Source of the DNA: Amycolatopsis nalaikhensis
GTDB taxonomy: Bacteria; Actinomycetota; Actinomycetes; Mycobacteriales; Pseudonocardiaceae
Reading direction: 5' to 3'
DNA: 64,000 bases
NCBI RefSeq assembly: GCF_030264295.1
Contig: NZ_CP127173.1
Location: 4,037,501 to 4,101,500 of the forward strand
In this document: positions 1-8,708 of the stretch, in pieces
Numbering within the stretch: position 1 is the first letter of the stretch
Layout: each line of letters begins with the position of its first letter
Program-made: the position numbers and the translations under genes
The notes under the pieces: generated by a model
Told to the model about the DNA's origin: nothing
Databases searched by the model: none
The model's input: the letters and a program-made list of their open reading frames with translations, nothing else

Positions 1-282
1 CAGCCGGGACCAGCGGCGGCGTTCCGGCCGCTGCACCCGCAGCGACGACTGGCCAGTCCGGGCACCACAGCACCAACAGTCGCGGCGCGTCGCCGCTCAC
101 GACCGGACTCCGGGCCGGCACCCGCGGGCGGGGGCCTTGCGCTCGTCAAGGAGGGAGCGCGACGCGTGCCACAGCACCATGATCACCTCCAGCACCAGGT
201 GCGCGTACCGGAGACACCTAGCGGCGAGGCGTAGGCGAACCCGAACTATCGAACGTTTGTTCGTATCCTGCGAGACCGGATG

Positions 283-540
283 TCAACTGTCAAGCGGAGG
301 CGTCACGGGACTGGATGCGATGTCGTCAACGTGGCTCCACTGCAGTGCCGCGTGCCAGGTCGCGACGAGGGCCTCGTCGTCGGCGTAGCTCGGGTTCGCG
401 CCGAGCGGGACCCACGATTGCCCGATCAGCTTGCCGTTCTCGACGCGCAGCACCGTGACCCCGGCGTATCGCAGCACCTCGTCCCCGATGCGGATGGTGC
501 GGCTACTGGCGTGTAGTCGCACGTGCCGGTCGAGTTTCAT
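283..540 (-). CDS. Small NTF2/SnoaL-like C-terminal fragment
   Basis: An 85-aa reading frame starting at an internal ATG. The core segment (IGDEVLRYAGVTVLRVENGK followed by WVPLGANPSYADD) resembles the last strands of SnoaL/NTF2-like proteins, where a 'V..ENGKI...W' strand is usual. It is shorter than a full fold of about 130 aa, so it is probably the 3' end of a decayed gene. An upstream in-frame ATG at 624 gives 113 aa, but the extra residues look non-coding. Positions 1-282 to its left hold nothing I can support. Confidence 0.35.
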   Translation of the reverse strand: MKLDRHVRLHASSRTIRIGDEVLRYAGVTVLRVENGKLIGQSWVPLGANPSYADDEALVATWHAALQWSHVDDIASSPVTPPLDS

Positions 541-1073
541 CCTCACGCTCCCCAATACTCCACAGAGCCGTCGTTTACCGGCGATGTTCTGTAACACGAC
601 AGCATGGCTGGGCTGCGACGACAAGATGTGGACGGACTTGTGTCGGCTTGTCGCCCCGGGCTCTTACGTGCCGTCGCGTGACGGTAATAACTCCGCTGAG
701 GGCGCGAAGGGGTTAGGGCTCGGCGGCACATCGGGGGGCGTTGTGCCGCCGAGCCAGACTGCCGGTGATCGGGACGGTCGGGGGGCGTGCCGGACCGATC
801 ACCTCAGCACCAGACAAGAGGCCGCGCAGCGCCGGCAATGACGTCCGGCGCCGGAGATCACCGAGGCGGGTGACGCGGCGGTGCCCGGAGCCCGGCAAGG
901 CATCGGCCCCCCGAACCTGCCGGACAACCGAGCACCGACCGGGACCTTGTACCGCCATCGCTCTACGCGGACGAGTCGCCGGGCGCAGCTTTCGCTCGAA
1001 CGCGGCTTTGATCCACCCGACCGGGACCATCGGAACGGCCAGGTTGGCGACCAGGAGGTTACGGTCGGCTGCC

Positions 1074-1238
1074 ATGAGTCACGAGTTGATCCGGCGTGGC
1101 ACCCGCAACGCCTTCCGCAGCGTCGCTACGGACATCCCGCAGGCCAAGGTCGCCGAGTTGTGGGAGAACGAAGGGTTCGCGCTGGCTGGAGTGGCGGAGC
1201 ACCGTCTCGGGCGCTTGCCACGGCCTAAATGCGAATAG
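1074..1238 (+). pseudogene. Possible N-terminal remnant of an AbiJ-like protein
   Basis: A 54-aa reading frame beginning MSHELIRRGTRNAF and continuing with AKVAELWENEGF. This pattern (short helical lead, then 'E(I/L)...F.(D/N)EGF') resembles the N-terminal domain of AbiJ-type abortive infection proteins. Nothing after residue 46 continues the match, so at best it is a fragment. The rest of 541-1321 has no convincing gene. The family link is a weak inference. Confidence 0.18.
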
Positions 1239-1321
1239 GCCCGGCGCGAGACCCGCCCGTCAGAAGGACTCGCCTTCGTCCATGCCGTACTCAAACCAGG
1301 CTTCGTCTCTACGCTTGCCGC

Positions 1322-2584
1322 ATGACCTTCACAGCTCTTCACCGCGCGGTTGGGGCGGATCCTGGGCCGCTGACCGACGATCTCCTCAACCAAGCCGTGA
1401 CCGCAGGGATCACGGAGTCAGGCGACTTGGACTGGAAGTCCGAACTGCCGCCGGCGAAAGGCATGGCGCAAACCGACTTCCCCAAAGACGTTGCGGCGAT
1501 GGCTAATAGCGGTGGTGGCGTGATCGTGTTCGGCGTACGTGAGTCGCAAAAGTCAGCGGTCAGCCGGGTCGATGTGGGTGACTTTGATGAGGCCTACGAG
1601 CGTTCGTTGCGTAGTGTGGCGATCACTGCGATCTCTCCACCGGTCTTCGGCTTGAACGTGTACTGCCTTGGCGCTGTGGGCGCACGGGCCGTGGTGGTCG
1701 AGGTTCCTGCGAGCGTCGACGGGCCGCATTTGATCTACAGGAATGAATACTTCGGTGCGCCGGTTCGAAACGACGCCGACACCGTGTGGATGAAAGAGCG
1801 TCAAATCGAGGCTGCGTACCGGGCTCGGTTTGACGAGCGCAGGCATGCGACGGAGGCGCTTGACACCCTGTTCGCAGATGCAGCTGCTGGCCGTGACAGC
1901 GAGGCACGAGCATGGTTTATCGGTGTCGCACACCCGCGTACGCCAAACCTCCGCACGCGTCTCACGCGCGACCAAGCCCGGAAGGCGCTAACGGACACTA
2001 GAGGCCTGGCATTGGTGTATTCGGCGAGTACTGGGGTTCATCCGTTGGAGAGTGTGGATTATCTCAATCCTCGTCCCGGTTTGCGTAGGTGGGTCGCGGT
2101 GAACACTGCGACCGAAGACCGCATGAGCTGGCGAGAATCGTGGATTAGCATCCATCATGATGGGTCGGCGACTGTCGCTGCCGCGGTCGGAGGGCACCCA
2201 GCGGGCCGCGCCGAAATGCTCGACGGCCGTCAGATCAAATCCGCTGCTATCGAGTGTGCGATCGCAGATCTGATGGCTCTCATACGCACGACCGCCGAAG
2301 TGACGGGTAATGACGAGTACGACATTCGGGTTGGGATCGAATGTGGAGGCGGCACGCCGCTGAAGATCCTTACGACGGACACCATGGGATTCGACTACGA
2401 CGGTGTAGCGATTCCGCTTTACCGGTACACGCCTGTCGAGATGACGGTGAACGCTCGGGAGTCGCCTGAGGACTTCTTCTGGCGCGTGCATGACCTCGCT
2501 GAAGACTGCTTGAATCAGGGTGGTGTCTCGAATGTACAGATGATTCATCCGCCGGTGCGCGACGACAAGTCCAGCGACGGATAG
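1322..2584 (+). CDS. AlbA_2 (Schlafen-type) domain protein
   Basis: A 420-aa protein taken from the ATG at 1322; an upstream ATG at 1229 would add 31 arginine-rich residues unlike the rest. Residues about 25-140 form an AlbA_2 domain: the ESGDLDWKSELP segment, an aspartate-rich stretch, then DVAAMANSGGGVIVFGV, which matches the 'hANt.GG.l.iGv' hallmark. The remainder (about 150-420) is a conserved-looking domain I do not recognise. AlbA_2 proteins are common as regulators and as parts of phage-defence loci; no nuclease motif is visible here. The gene stands alone on the plus strand. Its base composition looks lower in GC than the chromosome genes further right, which fits horizontal transfer. 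Confidence 0.8.
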   Translation: MTFTALHRAVGADPGPLTDDLLNQAVTAGITESGDLDWKSELPPAKGMAQTDFPKDVAAMANSGGGVIVFGVRESQKSAVSRVDVGDFDEAYERSLRSVAITAISPPVFGLNVYCLGAVGARAVVVEVPASVDGPHLIYRNEYFGAPVRNDADTVWMKERQIEAAYRARFDERRHATEALDTLFADAAAGRDSEARAWFIGVAHPRTPNLRTRLTRDQARKALTDTRGLALVYSASTGVHPLESVDYLNPRPGLRRWVAVNTATEDRMSWRESWISIHHDGSATVAAAVGGHPAGRAEMLDGRQIKSAAIECAIADLMALIRTTAEVTGNDEYDIRVGIECGGGTPLKILTTDTMGFDYDGVAIPLYRYTPVEMTVNARESPEDFFWRVHDLAEDCLNQGGVSNVQMIHPPVRDDKSSDG

Positions 2585-3276
2585 AGGGCTGGGGCGCCCG
2601 CAACCGAGGGAGGCGAGGCGCGCCGATTGCGAAACAATCGAATGAGTGAATCAAATCGGGTTGCGATGAGGTGTGAGGTGCGAACGACCAGAAGCCGTCG
2701 TGACTTCCCGCACTTCACAGAAACAGTTGGACTGCGCCGCTCGCCTGCTCCGTCTATCGCTGACTCATTCCACTGAAAACGCTGGGCGCCACCTCGGGGT
2801 GAAAGGTGCTATAGAGCATCTCGGGACCGGTGCCGAATTCGACGCAGACCGGTCAGTCGGCCTTGAATACAGCTCGGCCTTGAATACATCACAGCCTTCA
2901 GAGCAGCCTGCTGCTGGGGCGTGAAGTGCCCGTCGACGTCGACGACGCCGGGCGCGGACACCGCCGCGGCGGACGGCGCCACCGGGGCCGCAAAGGCTAC
3001 GAGGCGGCGTGCCGAATGCGATCGTGGCGCCGGCCGCCGCGCCACCCGCTCGAACCAGCATGCCGCGCAGTGTCCAGTCGCTACGACGAATCTCGGTCCT
3101 CATGTTCACGGCTCCTTCCGGCTCCAGCCCCGCACCCCGCGGGGCGACACCAGAGAACTCTCCAGCTGATCGAGCCGGTCACCGTAAATTGCTCACCGCG
3201 CTGAGCGGGCGCGAGCAGACCTCTCCTAACTGTTCGGCCTGGGCATCGCCAGGGTCCGGTCGGCGCCTCTCGGCGG
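2585..3276. other. Intergenic stretch with possible broken small secreted ORF
   Basis: No clear gene. On the minus strand from about 3103 down to 2809, two frames read like parts of one small exported protein: one gives MRTEIRRSDWTLRGMLV plus an alanine/glycine-rich segment, the other gives AFAAPVAPSAAAVSAPG followed by VVDVDGHFTPQQQAALKAV. Joining them needs a frameshift. I cannot assign a family. Confidence 0.2.
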
Positions 3277-3726
3277 TCAGTAGAAGTTGCGCGGCGTCGT
3301 GTCTCTGCGTTGGCCGCGTGGGAGGGCGTCCTGACCGAGTCGGTCGGTGCGGCCGAGCTCGGCGTTGGGACGTTGGTTGCGTGGTACGAACGCCGCGCGG
3401 TCCGGGTCGATTTTGCTGATGTCGACGGGCTCGACCGTCTTGGGCGGGCGCCGAGGGGGTGGTTTCGCGGACATCGGCTTCTTGGACGTGGCTGTGGTGC
3501 TGCTGGCCCGGCTCGTGTGCATCGTCGGCTGGACCTTCCCCAGCTTGAGTACGGACGCGCCGGGCGCCGAGGTGATCGTGCGGCAGGGCTGTCCCGGCAC
3601 CGAGAAGCAGTCGGGACAGGCGAGGTCGTTCCGTTGGGCCGCCGGTGACCGGCGCCGGTTACCGGGTCCGCCCATCGGTGTGCCGACGAGCCCCTTGAAG
3701 CGGCGCCGTCCTCTGCTCCTGACCAT
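3277..3726 (-). CDS. Small basic zinc-finger-like protein
   Basis: A 149-aa protein starting at the ATG at 3726. It is very basic and proline-rich, with one short CPDCFSVPGQPCRT motif (CxxC...C) near residue 40 that resembles the 'CP.C.A.PG.PC' zinc-finger seen in small actinobacterial mobile-element proteins. The C-terminal half (IDPDRAAFVPRNQRPNAELG) looks coding but matches nothing I know. The frame stays open upstream to 4029, but that part is low-complexity and less convincing. Function unknown. Confidence 0.4.
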   Translation of the reverse strand: MVRSRGRRRFKGLVGTPMGGPGNRRRSPAAQRNDLACPDCFSVPGQPCRTITSAPGASVLKLGKVQPTMHTSRASSTTATSKKPMSAKPPPRRPPKTVEPVDISKIDPDRAAFVPRNQRPNAELGRTDRLGQDALPRGQRRDTTPRNFY

Positions 3727-3874
3727 GGTGGCGTTGTACACCTTCGGCGCTGGGAGGCACTGCTCCCGGCTCGGCGCGTCGGTGGGATGCCACGAGCCGC
3801 GGGAACCGTTGCAGGCACCCGCGCGCCCCGCAGACGCCCCAGGCAGCAGCCCGTTGCATCGCAGGACCCCGGAG

Positions 3875-3900
3875 GGTCCCCGGTGTGAGAACCGGGGACC
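3875..3900. terminator. Strong hairpin, likely terminator
   Basis: Perfect 10-bp stem (GGTCCCCGGT / ACCGGGGACC) with a 6-nt loop. It sits downstream of the minus-strand gene at 4065-4577. There is no long T tract, as is common in actinomycete terminators. The rest of the 3727-4064 gap shows nothing else. Confidence 0.6.
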
Positions 3901-4064
3901 TTCCGTGCGTCGTCGAGCGGGACGGGCTACGCGGCCAGGTCCCATTCGCGTGCTGAGTGGCGACTTCCCCGGCGGCGTGCAGATGCTCTCGGACTCATCT
4001 ACTGTCAGGCTTGCGTATTCAAATGGCACCTATTCGGCAGCGGCCAGTGTCGGCCGGCTCGATT

Positions 4065-4577
4065 CTAGCTGGTGGCGTCCGTGAACCACGTGGTCGGTCG
4101 GAGGGCCTCGATCTCCTTGCGTGCCTGCTCATCGAGGTCCTCGACGTCGGGCATGCCTTGGGCGCGGCCGTGGTCGTCGAGCTGGGCCAGCAGAGCGTCC
4201 AGGCGGTCGGCGATCCTGGCGAGCATGGCGACGGCGTTCTCGCGGTGCGCTTCCGACGGCGCGACCAGAAAGTACTCACGCAGAAAGTGGTGCGCTAGGT
4301 AGTTGCGCGCGTCCACAGCGTGGTCGCCCTCCACGACCACGCCATCCGGCCAATGAGTCTGAGTGCGCAGGCCGCGCCACAGCTTTCCGAAGGTCGTGCC
4401 GTCCCATCGCTCGACGCGAGCCATGCCTTGTTCGAGAGTGGTGCCGTCCTTGATGCTGCGGGCGAGGAATCCCCACAGAACCAGTTCGAGGACCTGAAAC
4501 TTGTGCATGATCTCGCCATACGCGGCGTAGACAATGAACTGGCTGATTCGCTCGGGCTCGGGCTCGTCGTTATTCAC
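4065..4577 (-). CDS. HEPN-like small protein with RNxxxH motif
   Basis: A 170-aa soluble, largely helical protein. Residues 91-96 read RNYLAH, an RNxxxH motif of the HEPN kind, followed by HFLREYF; this is the catalytic signature of HEPN ribonucleases and toxins. The N-terminal part (ISQFIVYAAYGEIMHKFQVL) and the C-terminal helices fit a compact helical bundle. No antitoxin-like partner gene is adjacent. Other RNxxxH proteins occur at 6538-7326, and a related motif at 11383-12918. Toxin activity is an inference from the motif only. The gene itself is convincing by composition and start. Confidence 0.7.
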   Translation of the reverse strand: MNNDEPEPERISQFIVYAAYGEIMHKFQVLELVLWGFLARSIKDGTTLEQGMARVERWDGTTFGKLWRGLRTQTHWPDGVVVEGDHAVDARNYLAHHFLREYFLVAPSEAHRENAVAMLARIADRLDALLAQLDDHGRAQGMPDVEDLDEQARKEIEALRPTTWFTDATS

Positions 4578-4788
4578 CGAGCAAGGCTACTGCCGTCGCG
4601 CACCCGGCCCGGCGATGTTCTGGTCGGCGAAGTGGAAAGGGACGCTGCCGACGATGCGGGTGCGTCCGCTCATGCCCCGGCCTGGAGTGGACTGGGTCGT
4701 AGCGTCGGAAGAGTCTGCGAGGTCGCTCACCGGCCCATTGTGCCAGCTCACAGCGCCTCCGCCTGAGAGCCGAGGCCGCTGCCGCTCG

Positions 4789-4979
4789 TCATGCGTGGGT
4801 GGTGCCGTAGCGGTTCCAGGTACCGCCGGCGTTGCGGATTTGCCAGTTCGTGGTGGTGCGATAGAAGCCGAGCGCGCGGCCGCCATGACCGGCGCGGGGA
4901 TCTCCAGGACGAGGTCACGCGCAGCGCCGGCGCGGGCGAGGCGCAGCGGAATCCCGAGGGCTCGGAGGTGGTCGCGCAT
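4789..4979 (-). pseudogene. C-terminal remnant of a tyrosine recombinase
   Basis: Two minus-strand frames together match the tail of actinobacterial XerD-like integrases: first MRDHLRALGIPLRLARAGAA then LVLEIPAPVMAAA, and after a frameshift GFYRTTTNWQIRNAGGTWNR ending YGTTHA and a stop. The catalytic core is absent. It lies beside the ATPase remnant at 5002, so this junction is a scar of earlier element turnover. Confidence 0.5.
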
Positions 4980-5001
4980 GCTGTGGTACCTACCTGCTCG
5001 A

Positions 5002-5260
5002 CGTGCGGAGGCGGCGCTGTCCCCGCGCGCCTGTGTGGCTCTGGTCGCCCGGATCGCCGAGCTCACCGCGGCGGGCTGCCAGTTCGTGGTGGCCACGCAC
5101 TCACCGATCCCGCTCGCCGTGCCCGGCGCGCGGATCCTGCAGATCGACGGCGACGGCGACATCGAACAGGTTGGTCACGACGAGGCCGAGCCGGTCACCC
5201 TGACCCGCGAGTTCCTGGCCAGCCCGGAGCGGTTCCTGCATCCTGCTCGCCGAGGACTGA
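5002..5260 (+). pseudogene. C-terminal remnant of an AAA/ABC-type ATPase
   Basis: About 85 codons that read as the end of an SMC-like AAA family ATPase: CVALVARIAELTAAGCQFVV, then the ATHSPI switch/H-loop, ILQIDGDGDI, and LTREFLASPERFLH. The last residues (LLAED, stop at 5258) need a one-base shift near 5241. The Walker A part is missing. The remnant abuts the integrase scar on the other strand. Confidence 0.6.
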
Positions 5261-5308
5261 CCACGCCCGGTCGGCGCCCGTCTCAGCCGCACGGGGCATC
5301 ATTGTTGG

Positions 5309-6617
5309 ATGACCGCGCAGTTGTTCGGCCCCGGGGAGCTCGCCTCCCTGCTGTGGGAACGACGTTGTGCTGTGCACCAGCGGCTACAGTGCTGGGATCA
5401 CGACGACCTGCTGCTCCAGTCCGAGGCCGACATCATCGAGATGCTCAAGGCCGACGCGCTGATCGAGTGCCCCGTCCTTGACCGAGGGGCGGCCTACATG
5501 GACGACCACCCCGCTGAGCTGGTCCGACCGTTCACGGAGTTCGGCGAGACCGTGGATCGCCGGGTCACGCGCTTCACACTGGCCGTCCCGTTCGTAGGCG
5601 ACGAGCAGGTGTTCGAGCTCTGCCCCAACGGCAAAACATCCGCGCCACCCCGCGGCCTTGTTCGCCCAGGTGAGCTTCCGTGTGTTCTACACGACTGACG
5701 GCATCACCACGCCGGCCGCCGAGCAGATCAAGGCGGGGCTACGCGCCGAGCTGGGCAAGGTCGAGCAGTACTTGGAGTTCGCCAGGGGCGACATCCGCGC
5801 CCACCAGGAGGAGATCGAAGCCACCGTTCCCGGGCTGGTCGCCGATCGCCGGGCCCAACTGCTGTCCGACCGACAGCTCAATGCCAGCATCGGCTTCCCG
5901 GTCAAGCATCGCGGTGACGCCGACACCTACAAGATCCCGATCCGCCGCACCAGGCTGGCCGTCCACGCCGCGCCGAAGACTCCTGAGCGGCGGTTCACGC
6001 CGGAACCGGCGCTGGCCGACGACGACTACGAGGCGGCCCTGGCCGTTCTGTGCAACGCGCGCAACGCTTTCGAGCGCACCCCGTCGATGACCGCCACGCT
6101 GTACGAGGAGCAGATCCGCGACCTGCTGCTGCTCTTGCTCAACGCGCAGTTCGAGGGCGCGGCTGCCGGCGAGGTGTTCAACCGCGCGGGCAAGACCGAC
6201 ATCCTCATCCGCGTCGACGACCGCAACGTGTTCATCGGCGAGTGCAAGTTCTACGACGGCCCCGAGGTCGTCGCCAGCGCGCTCGACCAACTGCTCGGCT
6301 ACCTCGCCTGGCGCGACACCAAGGCAGCACTGCTGTTGTTCATCCGCGACTCCGACGTCACCACCGTCACGGCCAAGGCTGTGCAGAAGATCAAGGAGCA
6401 CCCGAACCACAAGCGCGCTGGCGCGATCCAGACCGAGGATCGCATCGACTTCGTCCTGCACGCCAACGGCGATGGGGCGCGGGAGATCCGACTCGCCTTG
6501 CTGCCGGTGCTCGTCGGCGGCACGAAGCGCCGCACATCTAGTCGGCTGCGTCGCGCTCTCGAAGTCCCCGGAACCGTTCTCGGATCAGGTGCGCAACCTC
6601 CGGCGGCATCGCGGTAG
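5309..6617 (+). pseudogene. PD-(D/E)XK endonuclease-like protein, frameshifted
   Basis: The coding signal runs from the ATG at 5309 in one frame to about 5635, then continues in another from about 5655 to 6617. Restoring one A in the AAAA run at 5633-5636 and one G near 5652-5655 gives a continuous segment PNGKNIRATPRALFAQVSF. The whole is about 430 aa. Near the C-terminus it carries GKTDILIRVDDRN then VFIGECKFYDGP, a D...ExK arrangement typical of PD-(D/E)XK restriction-endonuclease-like folds. The two close indels could be real decay or sequencing errors. The 3' end overlaps the convergent gene at 6538 by about 80 bases, so the true C-terminus may be altered. It is probably a defence nuclease; the target is unknown. 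Confidence 0.65.
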
Positions 6618-7326
6618 TCGGCCAATCCTTTTCGTCGACCACGGGCAGGCTCCAGTAGCGGTACCGGAGACGGTCGGGAGGCCAACTCAGCGCATCGTCA
6701 CCTGCCACCAGCGAAGCCATGTCGTCGAGCACCGATTCGCCTGCGGACTCAAGGGACGAAACAAGGGCGTGATGCACGCGAGCCAGCCACGCCCGGATGC
6801 GCGACAGGGGGACCTTGCCACCAATCCAAATCTCTTTGTTGGTGAAGGAAATGCCGTCCACTAGCACGTCAGGATGCTTTTCCGTAAGCGTGGTGATGGA
6901 CCGTCCACCGTCTTCGTCCCAGTGCTCGGCGACGTTGCGCAGTAGCTCCAGCACGTCATCGTCGGTCATAGAGGTCTTCAGCTGCTCCGGGAGCCGGACC
7001 TGGGCGCGCAGGACGTTCCGAACCGCGACGATCAGCAAATCGAGCTCCGTCATCGCCTGCATCAACAGCGCCGGAGTGGGGACTTTCACCGGCCGCCGTG
7101 GGTCGAAAGGTTCGTAGTCCTTGTCGTACTGCGCCATCAACGACGCTCTGTTCTCACTGCTGTCATCGAGAAGTGCACGCATCCGCGCGTCTTCCAGAGC
7201 TGCTTGCAGCTCGACAAAGACCGTTTCGAAACGCTCTGCCTGCATCTGGGCTCCCTCGACCCAGCGCAGCCCTCCCCTCCACACGACGTTGTCCGGTGCG
7301 GGCGTCGCCTTCGGCTTCTTGCACAT
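6538..7326 (-). CDS. Conserved hypothetical protein with RNxxxH (HEPN-like) motif
   Basis: A 262-aa soluble protein starting at ATG 7326; a second ATG 81 bases in (MQAERFETVF) is also possible. Residues 130-135 read RNVAEH followed by WDEDGG, an RNxxxH motif like that of HEPN-fold proteins, in a helical setting (ALLMQAMTELDLLIVAVRNV before it). The C-terminal half contains GISFTNKEIWIGGKVPL and tryptophan-rich segments. No partner antitoxin is visible. It overlaps tail-to-tail with the frameshifted nuclease. Function is not established; the HEPN assignment is motif-based. Confidence 0.65.
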   Translation of the reverse strand: MCKKPKATPAPDNVVWRGGLRWVEGAQMQAERFETVFVELQAALEDARMRALLDDSSENRASLMAQYDKDYEPFDPRRPVKVPTPALLMQAMTELDLLIVAVRNVLRAQVRLPEQLKTSMTDDDVLELLRNVAEHWDEDGGRSITTLTEKHPDVLVDGISFTNKEIWIGGKVPLSRIRAWLARVHHALVSSLESAGESVLDDMASLVAGDDALSWPPDRLRYRYWSLPVVDEKDWPTTAMPPEVAHLIRERFRGLRERDAAD

Positions 7327-7450
7327 GCTCTCATCGTGTCATCGCATGCCGTGCCAGGTCCGCTCTGCCGATCTCCTCGCCCCGCCGGCGCGAGCGGTCG
7401 TGGCCCGGCCCGTCCTGAATGCGGGATGCGGCACGAGGCCGGGGCCAGAG

Positions 7451-7472
7451 GAGGAGCCCCGCCGGGCTCCTC
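7451..7472 (-). terminator. Hairpin terminator of the sigma-like/membrane pair
   Basis: A 9-bp perfect stem (GAGGAGCCC / GGGCTCCTC) with a CGCC loop, 16 bases beyond the stop of the minus-strand gene at 7488. Confidence 0.65.
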
Positions 7473-7487
7473 TTCTGACCCTCGCGG

Positions 7488-7802
7488 TCACTTGATCAAC
7501 CAGTGAAAGAACCTGATGGCTCCGGCCATCGTGACGATGCCGACGACGACGCCCTCATACGGCGAGTGCCTGGCCAGCCCGGTCAGGATGCCGATGGCGG
7601 CACCGGAGAGGACCGCGCACAGCAGGATCAGCGCGGTCCGGATGGTCAGGAGCGAGCTGTGCTCGTCATGGCTGGACATGGGGGAGGGAACTCCTTCTGA
7701 GACCGGTGGCCGGTCGAGACGGGTGGCGTCAGCCTGCACGGGCTGGGCCGGAAGGAGGGTGGACGGCGAAGTGGCCGGCTCCTTCGGGGGCGTCGCGGTC
7801 AT
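7488..7802 (-). CDS. Small two-helix membrane protein
   Basis: A 104-aa protein whose ATG (7802) overlaps the stop of the upstream sigma-like gene as ATGA, so the two are translationally coupled. Residues 1-40 are proline/serine-rich and probably disordered. After MSSHDEHSSL (an alternative start at 7679) come two hydrophobic segments, ALILLCAVLSGAAIGIL and GVVVGIVTMAGAIRFFHW, giving a hairpin membrane topology. No known family is recognised. The coupling suggests a partner of the sigma-like protein, perhaps as a membrane anchor or anti-sigma; that is inference. Confidence 0.7.
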   Translation of the reverse strand: MTATPPKEPATSPSTLLPAQPVQADATRLDRPPVSEGVPSPMSSHDEHSSLLTIRTALILLCAVLSGAAIGILTGLARHSPYEGVVVGIVTMAGAIRFFHWLIK

Positions 7803-8632
7803 GCCAGGTCCTCGATGTCGAAAGCCGACCAGTCCGGCTCCCAGTCCGGCTCGGTGTCGAACGGGTCGGGGTAGGGCGACTGCAGGGCGTGACCCCTGGG
7901 CGGGAAGATGTTGCCTTGGGCGATCTGCGGGAGGAGCTTCTTCTTCCGGAACTCGAACAGTCGGCTGCGCACGGTGCTGGGATTGAGTTCGAGCTTCTCC
8001 GCGGCTTCGGCGATCGTGTAGCCCTCCCACAGCAGTGCCAAGATCGGCCGCACCCGGGTGTGGTCCGCCTTGAGCACGATCATGCGGACGAGCTCCTGGT
8101 TGGGGACCTGCAAGTCCACCGCCTTGACGGTCTTCACGGAGGAGTCGTCGACCGTCCCCGTCAGTTCGGTGCGTTCCTTCAGCCACCGCTTGAGGACTTC
8201 CGGGTAGGCGAGCCAGCACGCGTTGACGAAGAAGGTTGTCAGCTTCGACTTGGTGCTGTCCCACTCGCGTCGCTCGATCACCTTGCCGAAGAACCGCGGG
8301 AGCGCCGTCAGGATCATGTCGGCAGCCAGGTCGTCCCGGTGGTACTCGGTCTCCATGATCGCCTCGCGTGCCTCGTCCGACACATAGGGCATTCCGCGCA
8401 CGACGCGCAGTGCTGCGGTGAAGCCTGCGTCGACCCCCAGCTGAGCCTTGAGCACCGGGTAGCTGTAGGTCCACAGCTCCTCGAACAGCCGCTGCGCCTG
8501 GGGCGTGTACATCCGGTCGCCGGCCGGGGTCTTCCTCTTCTTGCTGTACACCCCGGCGGCCTGGGCGGCCTCGAGCAAGTCGCCGAGCCCGGCGCTGCGC
8601 TGTTCGGTGTACCTTTGCCTGATGCGGGCCAT
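7799..8632 (-). CDS. Sigma-70 region 4-like regulatory protein
   Basis: A 277-aa protein starting at ATG 8632. The middle part (LTTFFVNACWLAYPEVLKRW) recalls a region 2-like helical domain. Residues about 200-240 (ILALLWEGYTIAEAAEKLEL then NPSTVRSRLFEFRKKKLLP) form a clear helix-turn-helix of the sigma region 4 / LuxR type. The C-terminus is acidic and proline-rich. It lacks obvious promoter -10 recognition residues, so it may be a sigma-like regulator rather than a true sigma factor. It is coupled to the small membrane protein downstream. Confidence 0.65.
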   Translation of the reverse strand: MARIRQRYTEQRSAGLGDLLEAAQAAGVYSKKRKTPAGDRMYTPQAQRLFEELWTYSYPVLKAQLGVDAGFTAALRVVRGMPYVSDEAREAIMETEYHRDDLAADMILTALPRFFGKVIERREWDSTKSKLTTFFVNACWLAYPEVLKRWLKERTELTGTVDDSSVKTVKAVDLQVPNQELVRMIVLKADHTRVRPILALLWEGYTIAEAAEKLELNPSTVRSRLFEFRKKKLLPQIAQGNIFPPRGHALQSPYPDPFDTEPDWEPDWSAFDIEDLA

Positions 8633-8708
8633 ATCTCTCCCTCGCGCCCGACCGATGCGCGGCCGACCCGTCCTGGTTGTAACGCCTACGAGTCGTTGTA
8701 GGTGTTAG

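Noticed and set aside
713..1075. Minus-strand frame MAADRNLLVANLAVPMVPVG...
   Set aside because: Opens plausibly but becomes Arg/Pro-rich without any recognisable domain; not enough to call a gene.
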